A stretch of 64,000 nt of DNA from Anoplolepis gracilipes (GCF_047496725.1 NC_132977.1:7758501-7822500); one strand, 5' to 3'. Numbered from the stretch's first letter, positions 27,068-40,429 are shown. Numbers and translations: made by a program. The notes: generated by a model from the sequence alone, not told the origin.

Positions 27068-28194
27068 GTAATCAAAAACATGCGCACGTTTTGGCATATA
27101 TTTCTCTATTTAATAAACGACATTATCAATAACATATTTAAATCTCACTTTGCTATGATTTTTAACTTAGCGAGCGAAAATTCCGCTTGCAATTCCTCTA
27201 ACATCAATCCTCATTAAACTCACACTGCGATTATTTCCTGATTTGCGCATCCGTTTTCTGAATTAGAAACCGATTCTCTACATATTTCTCCCTATTTTCT
27301 TCATTTATTACTCCTTTATCTTTGTCTTTTTCTTCCCGTTCGTGTCTCTCGTCTATGAGGTTTCCCTAATTTATTGCGTTTCGCTGTAAATTCGGCTCAC
27401 GCCTCGCCAAGCAATAATAATCGCTTATATTCACGATAAATCTAATGAACCAATTAGCTCGTCCCACTTGTCTTCGATGGACCTTAACGGACTTGTTTAT
27501 CGATCACTCCGCACGTTATACGTCCCTGTCGAATCATTGATTAACACTAATGCATTTCGCTCGGGTTTGCGCCGACACGTTATGATTCTTCGGTTTTTAT
27601 CTACATAATTCACGCGATCGTGATAAAATATTGAAGAATTCTGCGACTTTTGAAAATAAAATTGCAGTGTGGATAATTCTGCAATATAAAGGTAAAATAT
27701 TGTGCACAGAATTATTTACGAAAGAAAATAATATAAAGACGCTTGTCGGAATTTTTCCTATTTGTTACTTCGTCGATACTGATTACAATCGATTTTCTGT
27801 GTTGCTTTCCAACGCACATATTTCATTTTCCGCATCAAATATACTCGATACTAAAAGCAAAATGCTTAGATTTTGAAATAAACTGTTTAGGTCACTCAAA
27901 CTTTATTACCTTCTCGATTTTGATTTAAAATAAGTCTTGTTTGTTTATAGTATATTGAATTATTTTACATATTCTAAAACATAATTATCAATATTCCATT
28001 AACATTTAATAGTATTGCGATGTTATAATATTTTTAGTAGCTTATCCTTTCACCGATATTTTTTTTTTTAAATGTCTCACAATTTTATTGCATAATTCTA
28101 TTCCGATTCTTTTTGATAATTTTTTTTTCAGTATCGCGACATTTTTTAGCATCATGACGTGCATTACATGTGCGTTACACGTAAGTTAATTATA

Positions 28195-28660
28195 TGTTAA
28201 AGCCATTTGACGACGGAAAATGCGCGCAGTCGAGGACAAAGTGCAGACGAGGAGAGCGAGAATGCAACGCGACGCGAATTACAAATGCAAGCGGCGCAAC
28301 GAGAGCGCAAGCCGTTTCCCCGCGGTACGAATATGTCGAGCTACGTGGAATTTGTCGGAGGGAGTTACAAAACCGAAGCGCTCGGGCAAAGTTAATTATA
28401 CGTTGATTCCGCGTAATCGAGAGTGCACACCGTGCATTGTAACAAAGGGCGCGCGCCGCGCTCGGATATAATTCGGCGTAAGGAAATGCGCAACTCAAAC
28501 GCGAAGCGCGACCCCGACACCGAACTTAATTACTTAAAGCTCGCGTTTAAACTCCACCTTGAATCCAATTACTTAAAACGGGCGTGTGTGCGTGCGAGCC
28601 TTGCCGCCTGCTTCTCTGAAGATAACTCGAATCTCGCGTTTCGTCTTCCCCTCAAATGAA
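28195..28660. promoter_or_regulatory. CpG-rich patch in intron 1
   Basis: About 450 bases rich in CpG, with several overlapping open frames on both strands and none with a recognisable domain. Candidate regulatory region by composition only. Confidence 0.25.
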
Positions 28661-29554
28661 TTTTTGTAATAAAAGGCATCAAGGGGGCCAGATCTTCAAT
28701 CATATCGATAAATTTTGAATTGGATGATTTTTCACAAATGCCTCTCTATAGATAAGATGATACTTATTTGTTTAGGCGTATAAAACGTGATTTAAAATAC
28801 GAAAGATCCCAGCATCAAGTTTTCTCACTTTATAACACTTCATTTTAATCATTATTAATACACTATTGAAATTTTTCTTTTATTCTTTCTTTATATCAGC
28901 ATTTAAGAGAAGAATATTACTTATGAGTTAGGATAATTAGATGCAATGTAATATATCACGTATTAATTAAAATTTCTTAAAGATGTAATAATTGAAAGAA
29001 AAATCAAATAATATTTCTGAATCTAACAAAGCGCGAGAAAACGTCATACTGGATCATACCGGATGTCAATATTGGACAATTATGGACAAAAAAGAAAGCT
29101 AATAAATTTCATTTTTGAAAATTAAAAGAAATAATATTTGATTTTTTTGCTGCAGAACCTTTGGTTTTACATAATTTGTAGAAACTTTGGCTGTATGTAC
29201 ATAACTTCATAAAGAAGTGTTAGTAAAGAAATTTATCAAATACGTACACGATGTATCAGATTTCGTGAAAACAGCTTTGTCCAACGCGATTAACACTTTC
29301 ACTACTGTTTGCACAACGACCGCCTGTATCATCGGTGGTACGTTGATGGTGAAAGCGTTAATACTGCGCGTTTCCATTGCCAGACAATGTTATTCGAAAC
29401 GATCAGCAGATAAAACGTGAGTTTACTACGAGCGCGTCTATATAACGCAATCGATGTTTTACGTGTACAACGGATAAATAACAGTTTGCTGTCTATATCA
29501 ATATTAGAAATACTAAAGTCGAGGATGTAGAAAGAGTTTTTTATCGATGGGTTT

Positions 29555-29901
29555 AAAATTTCCGGAAACCCCCCGAAGTGAGTTGTGATGCGATAAAGAA
29601 ATATTGCGCTCGCGTCGAAAATTATTTCCTTCTTATTCTATGCAGTAATTGTAGAAAATATCGTATTGTATATACGCGTTCAATTCTTTGTAGAATTGCA
29701 TATTTAAAGATACGATTTGTCATATATCTGCTATTTTAATATAAATCATTGCGTGTCCTGAAAAGTACACACGTGCGTACTAATTATAATAGATTACATA
29801 ATGCATTTTCTCATATTTTATTTTGCCATTATGTTAACAATTGTTGATTTCAATTTCGTATGCAATTGTCGAACATATTCATAAATAAATGGGAATTATA
29901 A
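29555..29901 (+). repeat. Dispersed repeat B, copy 2
   Basis: About 347 bases matching 23294-23638 in the same orientation, from the TTTCCGGAAACC start to the GGGAATTATAA end. It lacks the flanking A repeats found around copy 1. The shared, fairly sharp ends favour insertion of a discrete unit. Confidence 0.9.
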
Positions 29902-31384
29902 ATAAATTATGAATCAAATGATGAATTGTAAATCAGAATATTAAATCAGAATATTCATTGGTTTTTTTTTTATACGCTATTTCGAGACAAAATATATGTA
30001 CGTTAGATAACGCGTGTTGATTAAGAAAGAGACGGCTTAAAACTAAATTTTCGTGATATAAAAGTCGTCTGTAAAAAAGGAACATGGCCCTTACCTCGTT
30101 TTTTTACATCAATTTAAAAGATTCTGCATCTTTGCGAATAATAATTATTTATGAAGAAACGCATGGAGAACATTGAACATTATTTTCTTTAGTGATTCAT
30201 TTTCGATAAGTGGCACTGCATTTGCATATTTATCTGGAAGAAAAATAATCTCATCCATGGAGAATTGATATTGTTCAATTTAATCGAGAAGTTTTATCTC
30301 GAGATAAAGTCAAGTGTGTCGTCCGTCAACTTTCCGTGTATCGCAGTCTTTTTAACACAAGACTGTCGCTGCATCGACCTAATCGAAATTAATTAGATAT
30401 TGATTTTACTCGTGCAAGAGAACATATATAGAGATGTCCATATTGTAGTGTCATATTATTCCGTCTATTTGAAATAAATTCATGTACGCGCGCGAGAGAT
30501 ATAATATTTCGTATTTTATTAAAACACGGTAGCAACAATACCGCAATTAACCACATCATTTATTAACATTCTCATAAATCAAAAAAGATATTCTCGATAG
30601 GTCAATGAATGGACTTAATGCCAATGAAATATTTATGCAACATTTTTATATCGTTAAATTTACCGGATTGCGATTCAGATAATTAAAGAAAATTTACATT
30701 TGCTTTTAATACGATTCAATTTCTGGCGATTCTCTAATGGTATTCTCTAATTAATGTTGCATGATGAGCAAAAATCAAAATAATTTATTAATTAATTCTG
30801 CATAATATAAAAATAATTAGTCTTGAATAATGTTATTACATTAATAAATTGTTTTAAAATGCGAGACTATTATCAAGCTTTTGCATAAAGGAAATCGCAG
30901 TTATCTACATACGTTACAAGTTATTTAAGCGTCGATTTAGATATATGTATATTTTTGTGAAAACAAATTTTCTTGTCGAAATATAATTATGTGTTTATCA
31001 TTTATTTAATTGCCTTCAAATGATTTGTATTTACAATAATTGTTCAAACAATAAAATGACATTTAATTATGATCAAACTACCAAAAAATTATTATTCGAT
31101 TCTTTACAAATTATTTTAAACATTTTATTAATATTTGCCTTTTATGAGATTTGAGAAACAAAGTGATTTATAGTTGTAATGATGCAGAATGTAGTTATAC
31201 TTAATGTGAAATCTTGTTGCGGATGTACAATATATTCTCTGACACTACTATCCCTTTTGCTCGTCAAGTTATATCGATAATTAGAGTTGCAGCAGATTCT
31301 AGGTCGCAGTCTCATGGTTTTTCTACCAACTTATAGAATCGCTTATGATGCGGATAGAGGAGCAAAATCGAGTTACGCAAGGTT

Positions 31385-31465
31385 AATGCTAAACGACCCT
31401 GGTCTAACGGAGGCTTAAGAGCCAAATTCAATTCAAGTCCGCCGTGTAACCGCGCTGCGCGAGGA
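31385..31465 (+). repeat. Possible outlying member of the TAACGG element family
   Basis: Contains CCCTGGTCTAACGG (31397-31410) followed at about 31439 by CCGCCGTGTAACC. The first resembles the core, and the second resembles the downstream partner, of the elements at 38.2-47.2 kb. The middle part aligns poorly. Membership is uncertain. Confidence 0.3.
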
Positions 31466-31900
31466 TTGACGTACTCGCATTGAGATCACGTCATTAAAAT
31501 CCGCGGTTCGATACTGCGCGTAAATGCCTCGTGGAATTTTCAATCTCGAAAACGGGACGCGACATTTATGAAAGCTCCCTCGAAATTACGAACCATTTGA
31601 CACGAGACGTACTGGCGAAATGTCGTGGCGGAACATTCCTGTTCGAGGAACTCACGTCCGTAACGAGGAGACGTACAGGCTCTCGCCGGTGAGCACAGAG
31701 ATGATCTCTCAGGTAGACCGGAGTAAACGCGGCCTCGACTAAGCCAATTAGCAGCCGAGTACACGTAGACGAGCTCAGTGTGCTCGGCTTTCGCGGCGCA
31801 GGCGACTGACGTCCTTGTGCGCTGTGATGGATACGCGTAGGTATGCCTGGGATGGTTTTTGTAACATTAAAGCTTCTACTTAGCTTCGCTTCTCTGAGCG
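31390..31900. promoter_or_regulatory. CpG-rich patch in intron 1
   Basis: About 500 bases visibly richer in G+C than the flanks. A weak donor-like GTAGGTATGC at about 31837-31846 could end a noncoding exon, but the phase of the nearest ATG frame does not fit the next coding exon. Candidate regulatory region. Confidence 0.25.
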
Positions 31901-32049
31901 AGTGTCTCTGGCATCGATATATATTGCTTTCGATTCCGGTTAGATACCAGTAAAGTCTACATTTAATTCAATCTAGATAGAAATCGGTACTAGCTCGGAA
32001 AAATCTATCAAAAATTTGAGTTACAAGACATGTAAAGAAAAAAAGGAAA

Positions 32050-32584
32050 TATACAGGGTTTTCGAAAAGTCCCAAAACAGTCGAATATCTCGAAAATAAA
32101 GCATTTTAGAGAAAAATATTTCAAATAAAAGTTGTTTGGTTCGAAAAGCGCCATAAAATGGTGCCATTAGTTTGACCTTAGATAGTCGTTTAAAGATTGT
32201 ATGAAGGTCATCTTGAATTTCTTAAATGGGACATTCTATATATTTTTGCATATTCTTGTAGCTTACCTCGAGAGCTTTCCAAAACACTATAATAAAATAT
32301 TTTTTCATATTTTTCGAGGCTTGAAAGTTCCAATATTTTGACATCAACGACGAAATATCTCGTAAAATATTAATTTTTCGATTATCTTATTTTAATACTT
32401 TTTAGCACATAATAATAATCATGAAGAAAATACATGGTTGTTTCTTAAAAAAAAAATGGAAAAATTAATATTTTACGAGATATTTCGTCGTTGATGTCAA
32501 AATATTGGAACTTTCAAGCCTCATAACTCGAAAAGTACTTAATCAAAAGAAGTTTTATTATAGTGTTTCCGAAAATCCTGTATA
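32050..32584. mobile_element. Non-autonomous DNA transposon with a perfect 64-bp inner inverted repeat
   Basis: The element starts ATACAGGGTTTTCG and ends CGAAAATCCTGTAT, forming short terminal inverted repeats flanked by TA-rich sequence. The inner arms 32316-32379 and 32459-32522 are exact reverse complements over 64 bases, with a spacer of about 79 bases. Weaker pairing continues outward through AAACACTATAATAAAA at 32282 and its inverse near 32553. There is no open reading frame. Termini of the ACAGGGT type with a TA target fit a mariner-like or related MITE; that superfamily call is inference. Confidence 0.75.
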
Positions 32585-34599
32585 ATATAAATACTGGGAT
32601 AAATTAATACTATTGTATTAATATTAATGATTGAAAAGCGAAATTTGAATAGAAAACGAGCTTGCATTATTAGATTATTGAGGCGATTGAAAAAAAAATA
32701 AATATTCGTTCTGCATCTATCTGATAATTGCATCCTGGTGCATTCTGGCGTGATTTCGAGAAAAAATTTTCGCGTGTTTGCCAGTTAAAGAGAGCGAGAA
32801 AGCTGAAACATCGCGCAGGGGTCGCTATGTACCGACGAGATATAGTCCGATTAAGGTTACTCAGCTACTAGTTGACGCCGACGGCGCGAAGCAGACCGGT
32901 GCATTATTCTTACTGCTCATTCCTACTGCGTTACCGCTTCCTAACGGCGCTATACGGTACCTCCGTCGTTTCCTGGCACACTGTACACGTACATACATCT
33001 TCTGCCGCCATCCTCCGGCTTCCGTTACGACCGAACACCACCATTCTGCTCTTGCGACATTTGCCGCGACCGCAGGGATGCAACCACCGATGTCTCGGTG
33101 TTATGATAATATCGATACTCTGTATCTATATCTGTCATTTTATTCGCTTGTATTGAGTAGCGTTTCTATTCATTCGATATCGAATGTAAAGAGCAATCGA
33201 TACTTTCTTTAAGATTCTATATCTTTGCGATATCTCTGCAATCATTAATTTAGAGCGTGCATTTTCCGTCCAATGTTATCTTACAAGTATATCGAGATAT
33301 CGAACTAATATATCGGAGATTATTAAGGTTACATATCCAGAATGTTCAAGACTTGTAAGTAATTTATAGTACGATAGAAATAAGCATATGTATATCTACA
33401 TATGTTGAGAGGAAAAAAAACAATACAGCGAACATTTACTACTAATGTTTGTCCATTCAGCTGTAACGTGCAAAATAGACAGTTTAGATGTCACATGATA
33501 ATTGTTTACGCACACAAGAGCAGCACGTGCCGATTTCTCCTCTTTCATATCTTTCAGAGACACTGCTAGTGTTATTTATAATGTCAATTTAGTCTTTCAC
33601 CTCTTTGTTATTCGCATAATATAACAGCTGATTATTTTACTTTCAAAGTTATTGTATATACATACGTGTATATTGATGTAAGTATAATTGAAATTCCTTT
33701 ATCTTAAACACAATTTTCTTTTATTCTCAGTAATATATTGATGAGAACGTACAATAATATTTACGGAATGATTATATAGATAAACATACCGATTGTTTTG
33801 CTTTCTCTATCAATCGATAGGAGTAGGATGCTTCTCAATGACGTTGATCAATAATATCGCGCGCTTATCGTTGGGTAAGGTGTCACTGGCGTAGTATATT
33901 CAACGCGCGTTATTAAAGCTCAATATCTTGTTCGTTATTAGAATCACAATTGTCACTTAAAATGTCACTTGGCGAATTGAGAATTTACACGTGTCAAGAA
34001 TTTACTTCGTGGCGATCATCGCGTCACGGCCTTCAGATTCATTGCGACGCAGTGAAAGTTCGTCGTGGACTCGACACGTGTCGGTGTTAACCCTTGTAAC
34101 CTGGAAACGTTCGCGCTATGCTTGCAGGAAAATTATTTCCTTCCTAGCTAGCGCGGAATTTTACGCGGAATACCGTCTTATGAACGTATAAACATTCGAT
34201 AAAATAAAGATTTTTCGCTTGCATTATACGGAAATGTTATTTGATATCTGCAGAAGAAAGTTTCTTAATTCCTTATATTTTCTTTAGAGACAACATCTTA
34301 CTATTTATTATCATATCTCCTTTAGACGAGGGAAGATAATAATTTTGAAACATTTTTTTAGAAAATTCGAAGAACACGATAATTTTACAGTAACATTTTA
34401 GAATTAATTCGCGCGACGCAAAAACATTGATTTTATTTTTTGCCTCTCTAATTTTCTAATAACTTAAATTCCTTATAACTTAAAAATTGTGTTTCACAGT
34501 TTGTGTAAAATAAGAATTATTTTGAGAAAGATTGGTAGGGTCAATCTGCATAATATTCTCATATCGTTTTGATCAGGTTTTGTTAAGGAAAAGGTAAAA

Positions 34600-34970
34600 A
34601 CGGGCGCGTCGCTTTTAACATGTTGAAACGACGTGTGCTTGGCGACCGCGAGTTATAGAGCGTCGTCCTCTCGCGTCGCGCGAAAAGTCGTCCTCGGCCG
34701 TGCTCCAGTTTCGCGCGTCGAGACGAGCGCTGATACCCGAGGACGCGCCTTCGTGTTTCGTGATTCATGGTCGCCCACGTTCGCTCGTTCGCGACTTAAC
34801 ACCCATTTCGAATGCACCTTTCATCCGTGGTTTTACTCGGCCGCAAGCAACCAAGTCATGTCGACGAGCTCCTCGCGGTGCGATAATTAACTTGGCGATA
34901 ACCGGGTTAAGAATATCTTGCTCGCGAACTTTTTCTTCCTGAAACTATCTTCCCCAAGTGAAGCAATAAA
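34600..34970. promoter_or_regulatory. CpG-rich patch in intron 1
   Basis: A CpG-rich stretch with open frames on both strands and no recognisable protein. Candidate regulatory region by composition. Confidence 0.25.
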
Positions 34971-36439
34971 CTCGGTGGCGCTTCATTAATCTCTTTCCCT
35001 CCGGCTTCTTTCTAAAGTTTTCATTTTACATGCGTCACACATAAAAATCTAACGTTTATTGTTAGGATTAAAAACACTTTGTCTCTCGAGGAAACAATTT
35101 ATTATAATAAATTTAATTTTTAGCGAAAACGCGTGTGAATTTTAGCGCGCATAATTTTATGTGTTGCAAAGGAATTTATGAAAGTTATAATTTTCAATGT
35201 AAATTTTATATATATTGTAAATTTTTTTATATCTATGCTAAAACTTCAGAAATTATGCCGTTAATTAATAAAAATTGTCAAGACGGGGAGAAGGAGAATT
35301 AAGAGATTATTATTGTTAGACTTAAAAAGCGTAAGACTCTTATTGTTGCCTAGCGTGTTCATTCGTAGTACAATGTTAGTTTCATCTTGCATTGTCTACG
35401 AGTGTTACGCGCGCTCTTATATCGCAGACAAGAAATGTGTTTAACCCTGATGAGTACTTGGCGTTTTCTTTGTGAGCTGCGACGTTCGTTTTACTCTACA
35501 CTCGAACATGACTCTATTTACGCGACTATTCAGAGCTGTGTGAAAAATGAATCTCGCGGTCGATGAAAAATGAAACTTCTAGTGATTTACTAAGCTCAAG
35601 AGACGTTTTTTTGAAAAAGTTTGAGGTTTTAAGTGTGAGTTTTTTTTGTCATACACACGATCGAGGAAAGTGAGTTATCGCTGAGATCACAATCCGGCTT
35701 CGTAATATCGATTAGCGAGAATTATGCTACGGACAACCTACTATCGAGATATGTCTGAACAACTTTGGTGATTGCACAAAGTTTTCACTATCGCCAACCT
35801 CGTTCGGTACTTTTTTTTCCTCTTTTACGTCACTTTTGCAGCTGCTGGCGAGTTTTACGTACACTTCATACATACGGGATGTATACTTTTCTCGCACCGT
35901 CGCGAAAAGTGTTGTTTAACATGTTCACCGTCCTAAGATATTCTCTGATGTGCAGTAGTCTTAGTTACGGTGAGATTACGGTGAAACTATTTTTATGAGA
36001 TTACCTTATCTCATTTTAATATGTATCTTGTATATTAATAGGAGAAAGCAAATATCAAGAGAATCGTTTCTGAAGTAATTCATGGAATATTTTTAGATAT
36101 CGCTATTATAAATAATTATAATTATAAAATTTCTAATGCAGAGTTATTCGTGTTGTATCTCAAAACCTAGATATAGCTTATAAAAATAGAAATTCGAACT
36201 CTGTGTTCTTACAAATCGCGCAGAAGATTATATCTCTCATCTTTTTTTAGTATAATTATACGTAAAATAAGCGATTCTTTTCTCTATTTTTAAAATAATA
36301 TTCGCTTAGAGAGAGAGCTGTGTGTAATTAAAATAAATGAACGTTTATACAAAAGTCTATCGCTTCCTCAATCGAAGAGCTCGTACAGGAAACGCGACCG
36401 CAACTATACCATTTCGACCTGATATCTAAATGGCGTACC

Positions 36440-36830
36440 GTCACACCACCGTCGTACATACCGTCGAAATCCCGCGCGCGTCCTGCATTTTGCGCAGATT
36501 TATCGCGTCGCGCGAGTAATCTGTAAGCGGGCCATTGTGTCCCGTGTATATTTTGCAACTATCCGTCACTCCGCGGAAAGCCGCGTCGACGCTCGTCCGT
36601 TAAGCCAGGTTTAGACTTGACACTTATCGTCTGATATTGCTATCGCATGTCGCGCTGCCGGGACGCGACAAAAGAATTTCCGTCGGGGAAAGAGGGGGAG
36701 GGAGAACGGGTTGAGAGAGAGAACGGGTGTCAACGCTGTATATGCATCGTTGCATGCGGAGAACAGACTTCCGATAGTGCGAGTGCAGTAAGTGACGAAT
36801 TCGGCGACTGACATTCACCGCCTATCACTT
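36440..36830. promoter_or_regulatory. CpG-rich patch with a possible splice donor
   Basis: A CpG-rich stretch of about 390 bases. GTGCAGTAAGTGAC at about 36783-36796 contains a good donor hexamer (GTAAGT) on the + strand, so the patch could be an alternative noncoding first exon of the surrounding gene. No ATG frame joining in phase was found. Weak evidence. Confidence 0.25.
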
Positions 36831-38169
36831 TTATCCAGAAATATCGCCAAAATCCGATACTTCAAATTCAAGAAGAAGAAGAAAATGTATTTGAGAAAAG
36901 TTTAGCTTTGCTGGTAGAAATTTTTGTGAAAAGCACTCATTCTTGTCCGACGTTATTTATTGTAATTATGTGCCAAATTGTTGTTATAATATTATTGTAA
37001 TTTAACAAAATTGCAATCGCCCATAATTTTGTAATTTTATTCTCTTACAGAATTTTCAAATCATTCCGCTGCATTTTATTAAAGATTGAGAAAAATCTGT
37101 AATTATATTCAATTATTATATTCTTAATTTCACATTTAATAGAGAATTTTTTTGAGAGATGAAAAAGTTCCTTTTAATGGAACATATAAACTAAAAATCC
37201 TTGCTTGAAATTTACTCTTCGAGGACAGGAATGTGCATCTGGTTGAGCATTCTTCTTTTTCTCTCTAAAAGCGATTCTCGATAATAAAAATTCGATAAGT
37301 ATAGAATGAAAGATGATTCTCAACGGACATCCATCTCCGGAGTTTTACTGTTGTTAAAAATTTCGATAGTGAAATTCTTAAATGTGCATTCCGTAGATGT
37401 CTCTCGCACACATGCTTGATAGATCAGGATACAATTTATTTGAAAATTTTTTCTCCAGTGTATCGTAAAATACGCGAATTTATAATATATTATTATACCT
37501 CTCTGATACCTTACTCGTGATATGTGTATATTATTACTGTAGATTGAATTTTTTAATTTTAAAATAGTTTATAAATGTAATGATTAGTTGAAATATTTAA
37601 AAGTTTAATATTAAATATTTTGATAAGCAATTTTATATGCTTATATCGTTAAACCTCAATGTATCGGAACCGTTTAATTTTCAATATTAATAATAATACT
37701 TTAATCAAGTTTTCGTGTTATTATAACATCCAATGTGGAAATCTGATATTGATATCTTTTAAAATATAAATTTGAAAATTTTATATCGCGCAATTGCATC
37801 GAGCTTAAGAAAAATATTTATAGCAGTAAACATGATAATGCACATTAAAATATTTTGGTCCTAGTAATGTGTGACTAAACTAGTTTAGAGTATGTAAAAG
37901 AGGTTTCGCTGAATTAGTACATACGAGAAATGACGTTAACAGTCTTGAGAGAGCTTCTCGTCTCGCGAAGGTGGATACGCGAGATGGCACATCTTGTACT
38001 TGATCTAAATCGCTCGATTTGTACTATCGAATGACATCGCGAGAATGAAGCGAGAGAGGAAAGCAGTGGCGCCTTGAAATTGATAAACGAGCAAGGCACT
38101 CCAACACCGACGCGACATTGGTACTGGGATTGAATGCAACGCGTATTCTCGACGGTCGCACGATCAACA

Positions 38170-38262
38170 AAGTAAGCATTAAACGCGATGAGCGGTGAAA
38201 ATAGAGCGCGCACTCGCGCGAGCAAGCTGGCCTAGTAACGGTGTAGGCATGAATCCTATTGC
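38170..38262 (+). repeat. TAACGG element A
   Basis: Core CCTAGTAACGGTGTAGG at 38231-38247, preceded by a GCGCGAGCAAGCTGG segment like those before the other cores. It sits in a CpG-rich island. It has the upstream half and core of the family but no clear GTGTC partner downstream. Confidence 0.5.
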
Positions 38263-38854
38263 ATCCTATTGTATCAAAGGCCCGCATATTCTCACCGTGT
38301 ATTTAGCGCCAAATACGATCGTCCGGTTCTCTTCGAATATTCTCGTTACAATATGTATTTAATCCTTCTGTATTTGGAGAGAGTATTTGAAGTATTAAGT
38401 TATGAGGATTTACAGATATCAAAGATAAACTCATCTTTTTTTTACACGCTTGTGAGAGGGATTTTTATATACATAATAAAAGAACACTCCAAATTTTATG
38501 ATACGTACAAATATCTCAAGAATTTCCAGGACAGTCGATTTGAATTTTAACGACAATATGCCTGATGATGAGTTTAGAGTGAAATAGGAATTATTGCAGT
38601 TTTTGCATTTGTTCAACTTTACATTATCTTTGTAACTAAATTTCAAATTGAAATTCTATTAAAGTTTACTTTAAATTAAATAAAAAATATGATTAACATA
38701 TAATTGTGATGTGATCCATAAGAGGATGAAAAATTAAGAATAAAGTTTTTTTATATTCTTATAATATAAATATATCTTTTTAAACTTATATTTCAATATT
38801 TTTACTAATGTAAGTAAAAATTGGCTTTAGCAGAAAATCTGTCGCTGAAATTAA

Positions 38855-38922
38855 AGTCCCGAACCTTAGAAAACATTTGATTTGTATTAATTATTAGGTT
38901 TTCTAAGGTTTGACAAACTTGA
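38855..38922. repeat. Short imperfect hairpin
   Basis: AACCTTAGAAAAC (38862-38874) pairs exactly with GTTTTCTAAGGTT (38898-38910), with a loop of 23 bases. AAGT and ACTT further out can extend the stem past an internal loop. The size is near the lower limit for a microRNA precursor. No known mature microRNA was recognised, and it may be a transposon remnant. Confidence 0.6.
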
Positions 38923-40072
38923 AATATATTTCAAGATAATTAAATAATTTTTTTTATTTTTGATATATAAAAATACACTAAAATATTATTTTTGCTAAAT
39001 TTAAACAACATGCCTGTCTATTGTCGCATTGTTAAGAAAGCTGTATCTTTTGCACAAATAGGTACATTTTGGACTCTAATAAAATAGCCTTGCGATAAAA
39101 CCTCGTCAAGTTTTTCCCCTATTGATTATCTATCGAAATTTGGCGTGATGAGAATTAATGAGTTACAATCGCTCTAAAAGACGAGTAAAAATCTATGAGT
39201 TTTTCTTTCATTTATAAAAATCATATATTTTCCATTTAATTACGGGATGAATAAAATGATATCTGCTACAAAAAGTTATAAATTGATCACGCTGTCATTT
39301 TATCATTCGTATGACCGGAGTATTATTTTTATTACAAGTGGAAAGTCCTTTTGTTTTCCGAGTATAACTTTCGAACTGGTGAAAATGAACGTCAAGTATT
39401 CGACGGATATTTCGCTCCGTTGAATCATAATCATAATCATAATCGCGTACTACACTGCACATGTCGTTGACCACTATGAAAGAGTTGAGGGAAAAACCGG
39501 ATGGAAATCTTGATGTAGTTGAGAACTTTTTTATCACATGTTATATATTAAAGAAAGAGCGCACGCGATAACTCGGATGTGAACTGAATTGTTTTACGAC
39601 TTGAAAGATCGCTTACCTTTCGAATGCAGTTTTGCGACTTGACGGAAATCTATTTCTTATCCTGAAGTAGATAGTCGATTTAAATTGCGTCCACAATTGA
39701 ATATACCGACACACAAATATTATCTTAAAATTGTGTATCATCAATGATGTTTTTTCGCATCTTTCTATCAAAAATATAAAATTTAATTAAGCAAAATAGC
39801 ACATGTAATTATATATACCGAATAGTGTATATAATTTATACATATAATATCTTACATAATAAGTCTTTGAAAATAAAATACAAACTTTATCTAAATAAAT
39901 AGATAATCTCTTTAAAATAAAATTAAAAAATATATTTTAAAAAATGTCTGTAAAAGGCACTGTATCTATGAGAGATATTATGTTTATAAAAGATATTTAT
40001 TACTCATGTCAATACTAACAAATATGTTATCTTTTTATATAACGAAAGCTATATATACATATAATATAAAGA

Positions 40073-40092
40073 TACACACACACACACACACA
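40073..40092. repeat. CA microsatellite
   Basis: About ten CA units, followed 36 bases later by a poly-T run. Confidence 0.9.
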
Positions 40093-40128
40093 AAGTGAAC
40101 GATATTGCTTTTCTTTCTAGAGGAAATG

Positions 40129-40157
40129 TTTTTTTTTTTTTTTTTTTTTTTTTTTTT
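40129..40157. repeat. Poly-T tract
   Basis: About 29 T residues in a row, with no identifiable retroposon body. Confidence 0.85.
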
Positions 40158-40429
40158 CGAGAAAAAGTGACATTAAATTAATTAGACAGACCATATAGAT
40201 CTTCATCTCTCTCACATACACATTCTTCTAATTTTAACATTTTTAAAAATAGCTACAATAATTCCATATTAAACAAAGAAGAACTTTTAAGGAGAGAGAC
40301 TTTAAAATAACACACGTATATTATTTTAAAGTCACTTTAAATCCTGACAACTCGATATTTTACAAAATTACACTTACTATATAGACACGCCAATTTTCTA
40401 TTCTTTCTTATTGCGTTCTATAGTGTCCG

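Noticed and set aside
32778..33212. 144-codon plus-strand frame
   Set aside because: It opens at TTG rather than ATG, has no recognisable domain, and lies in a GC-richer patch where stops are rare. Frames in other phases overlap it.
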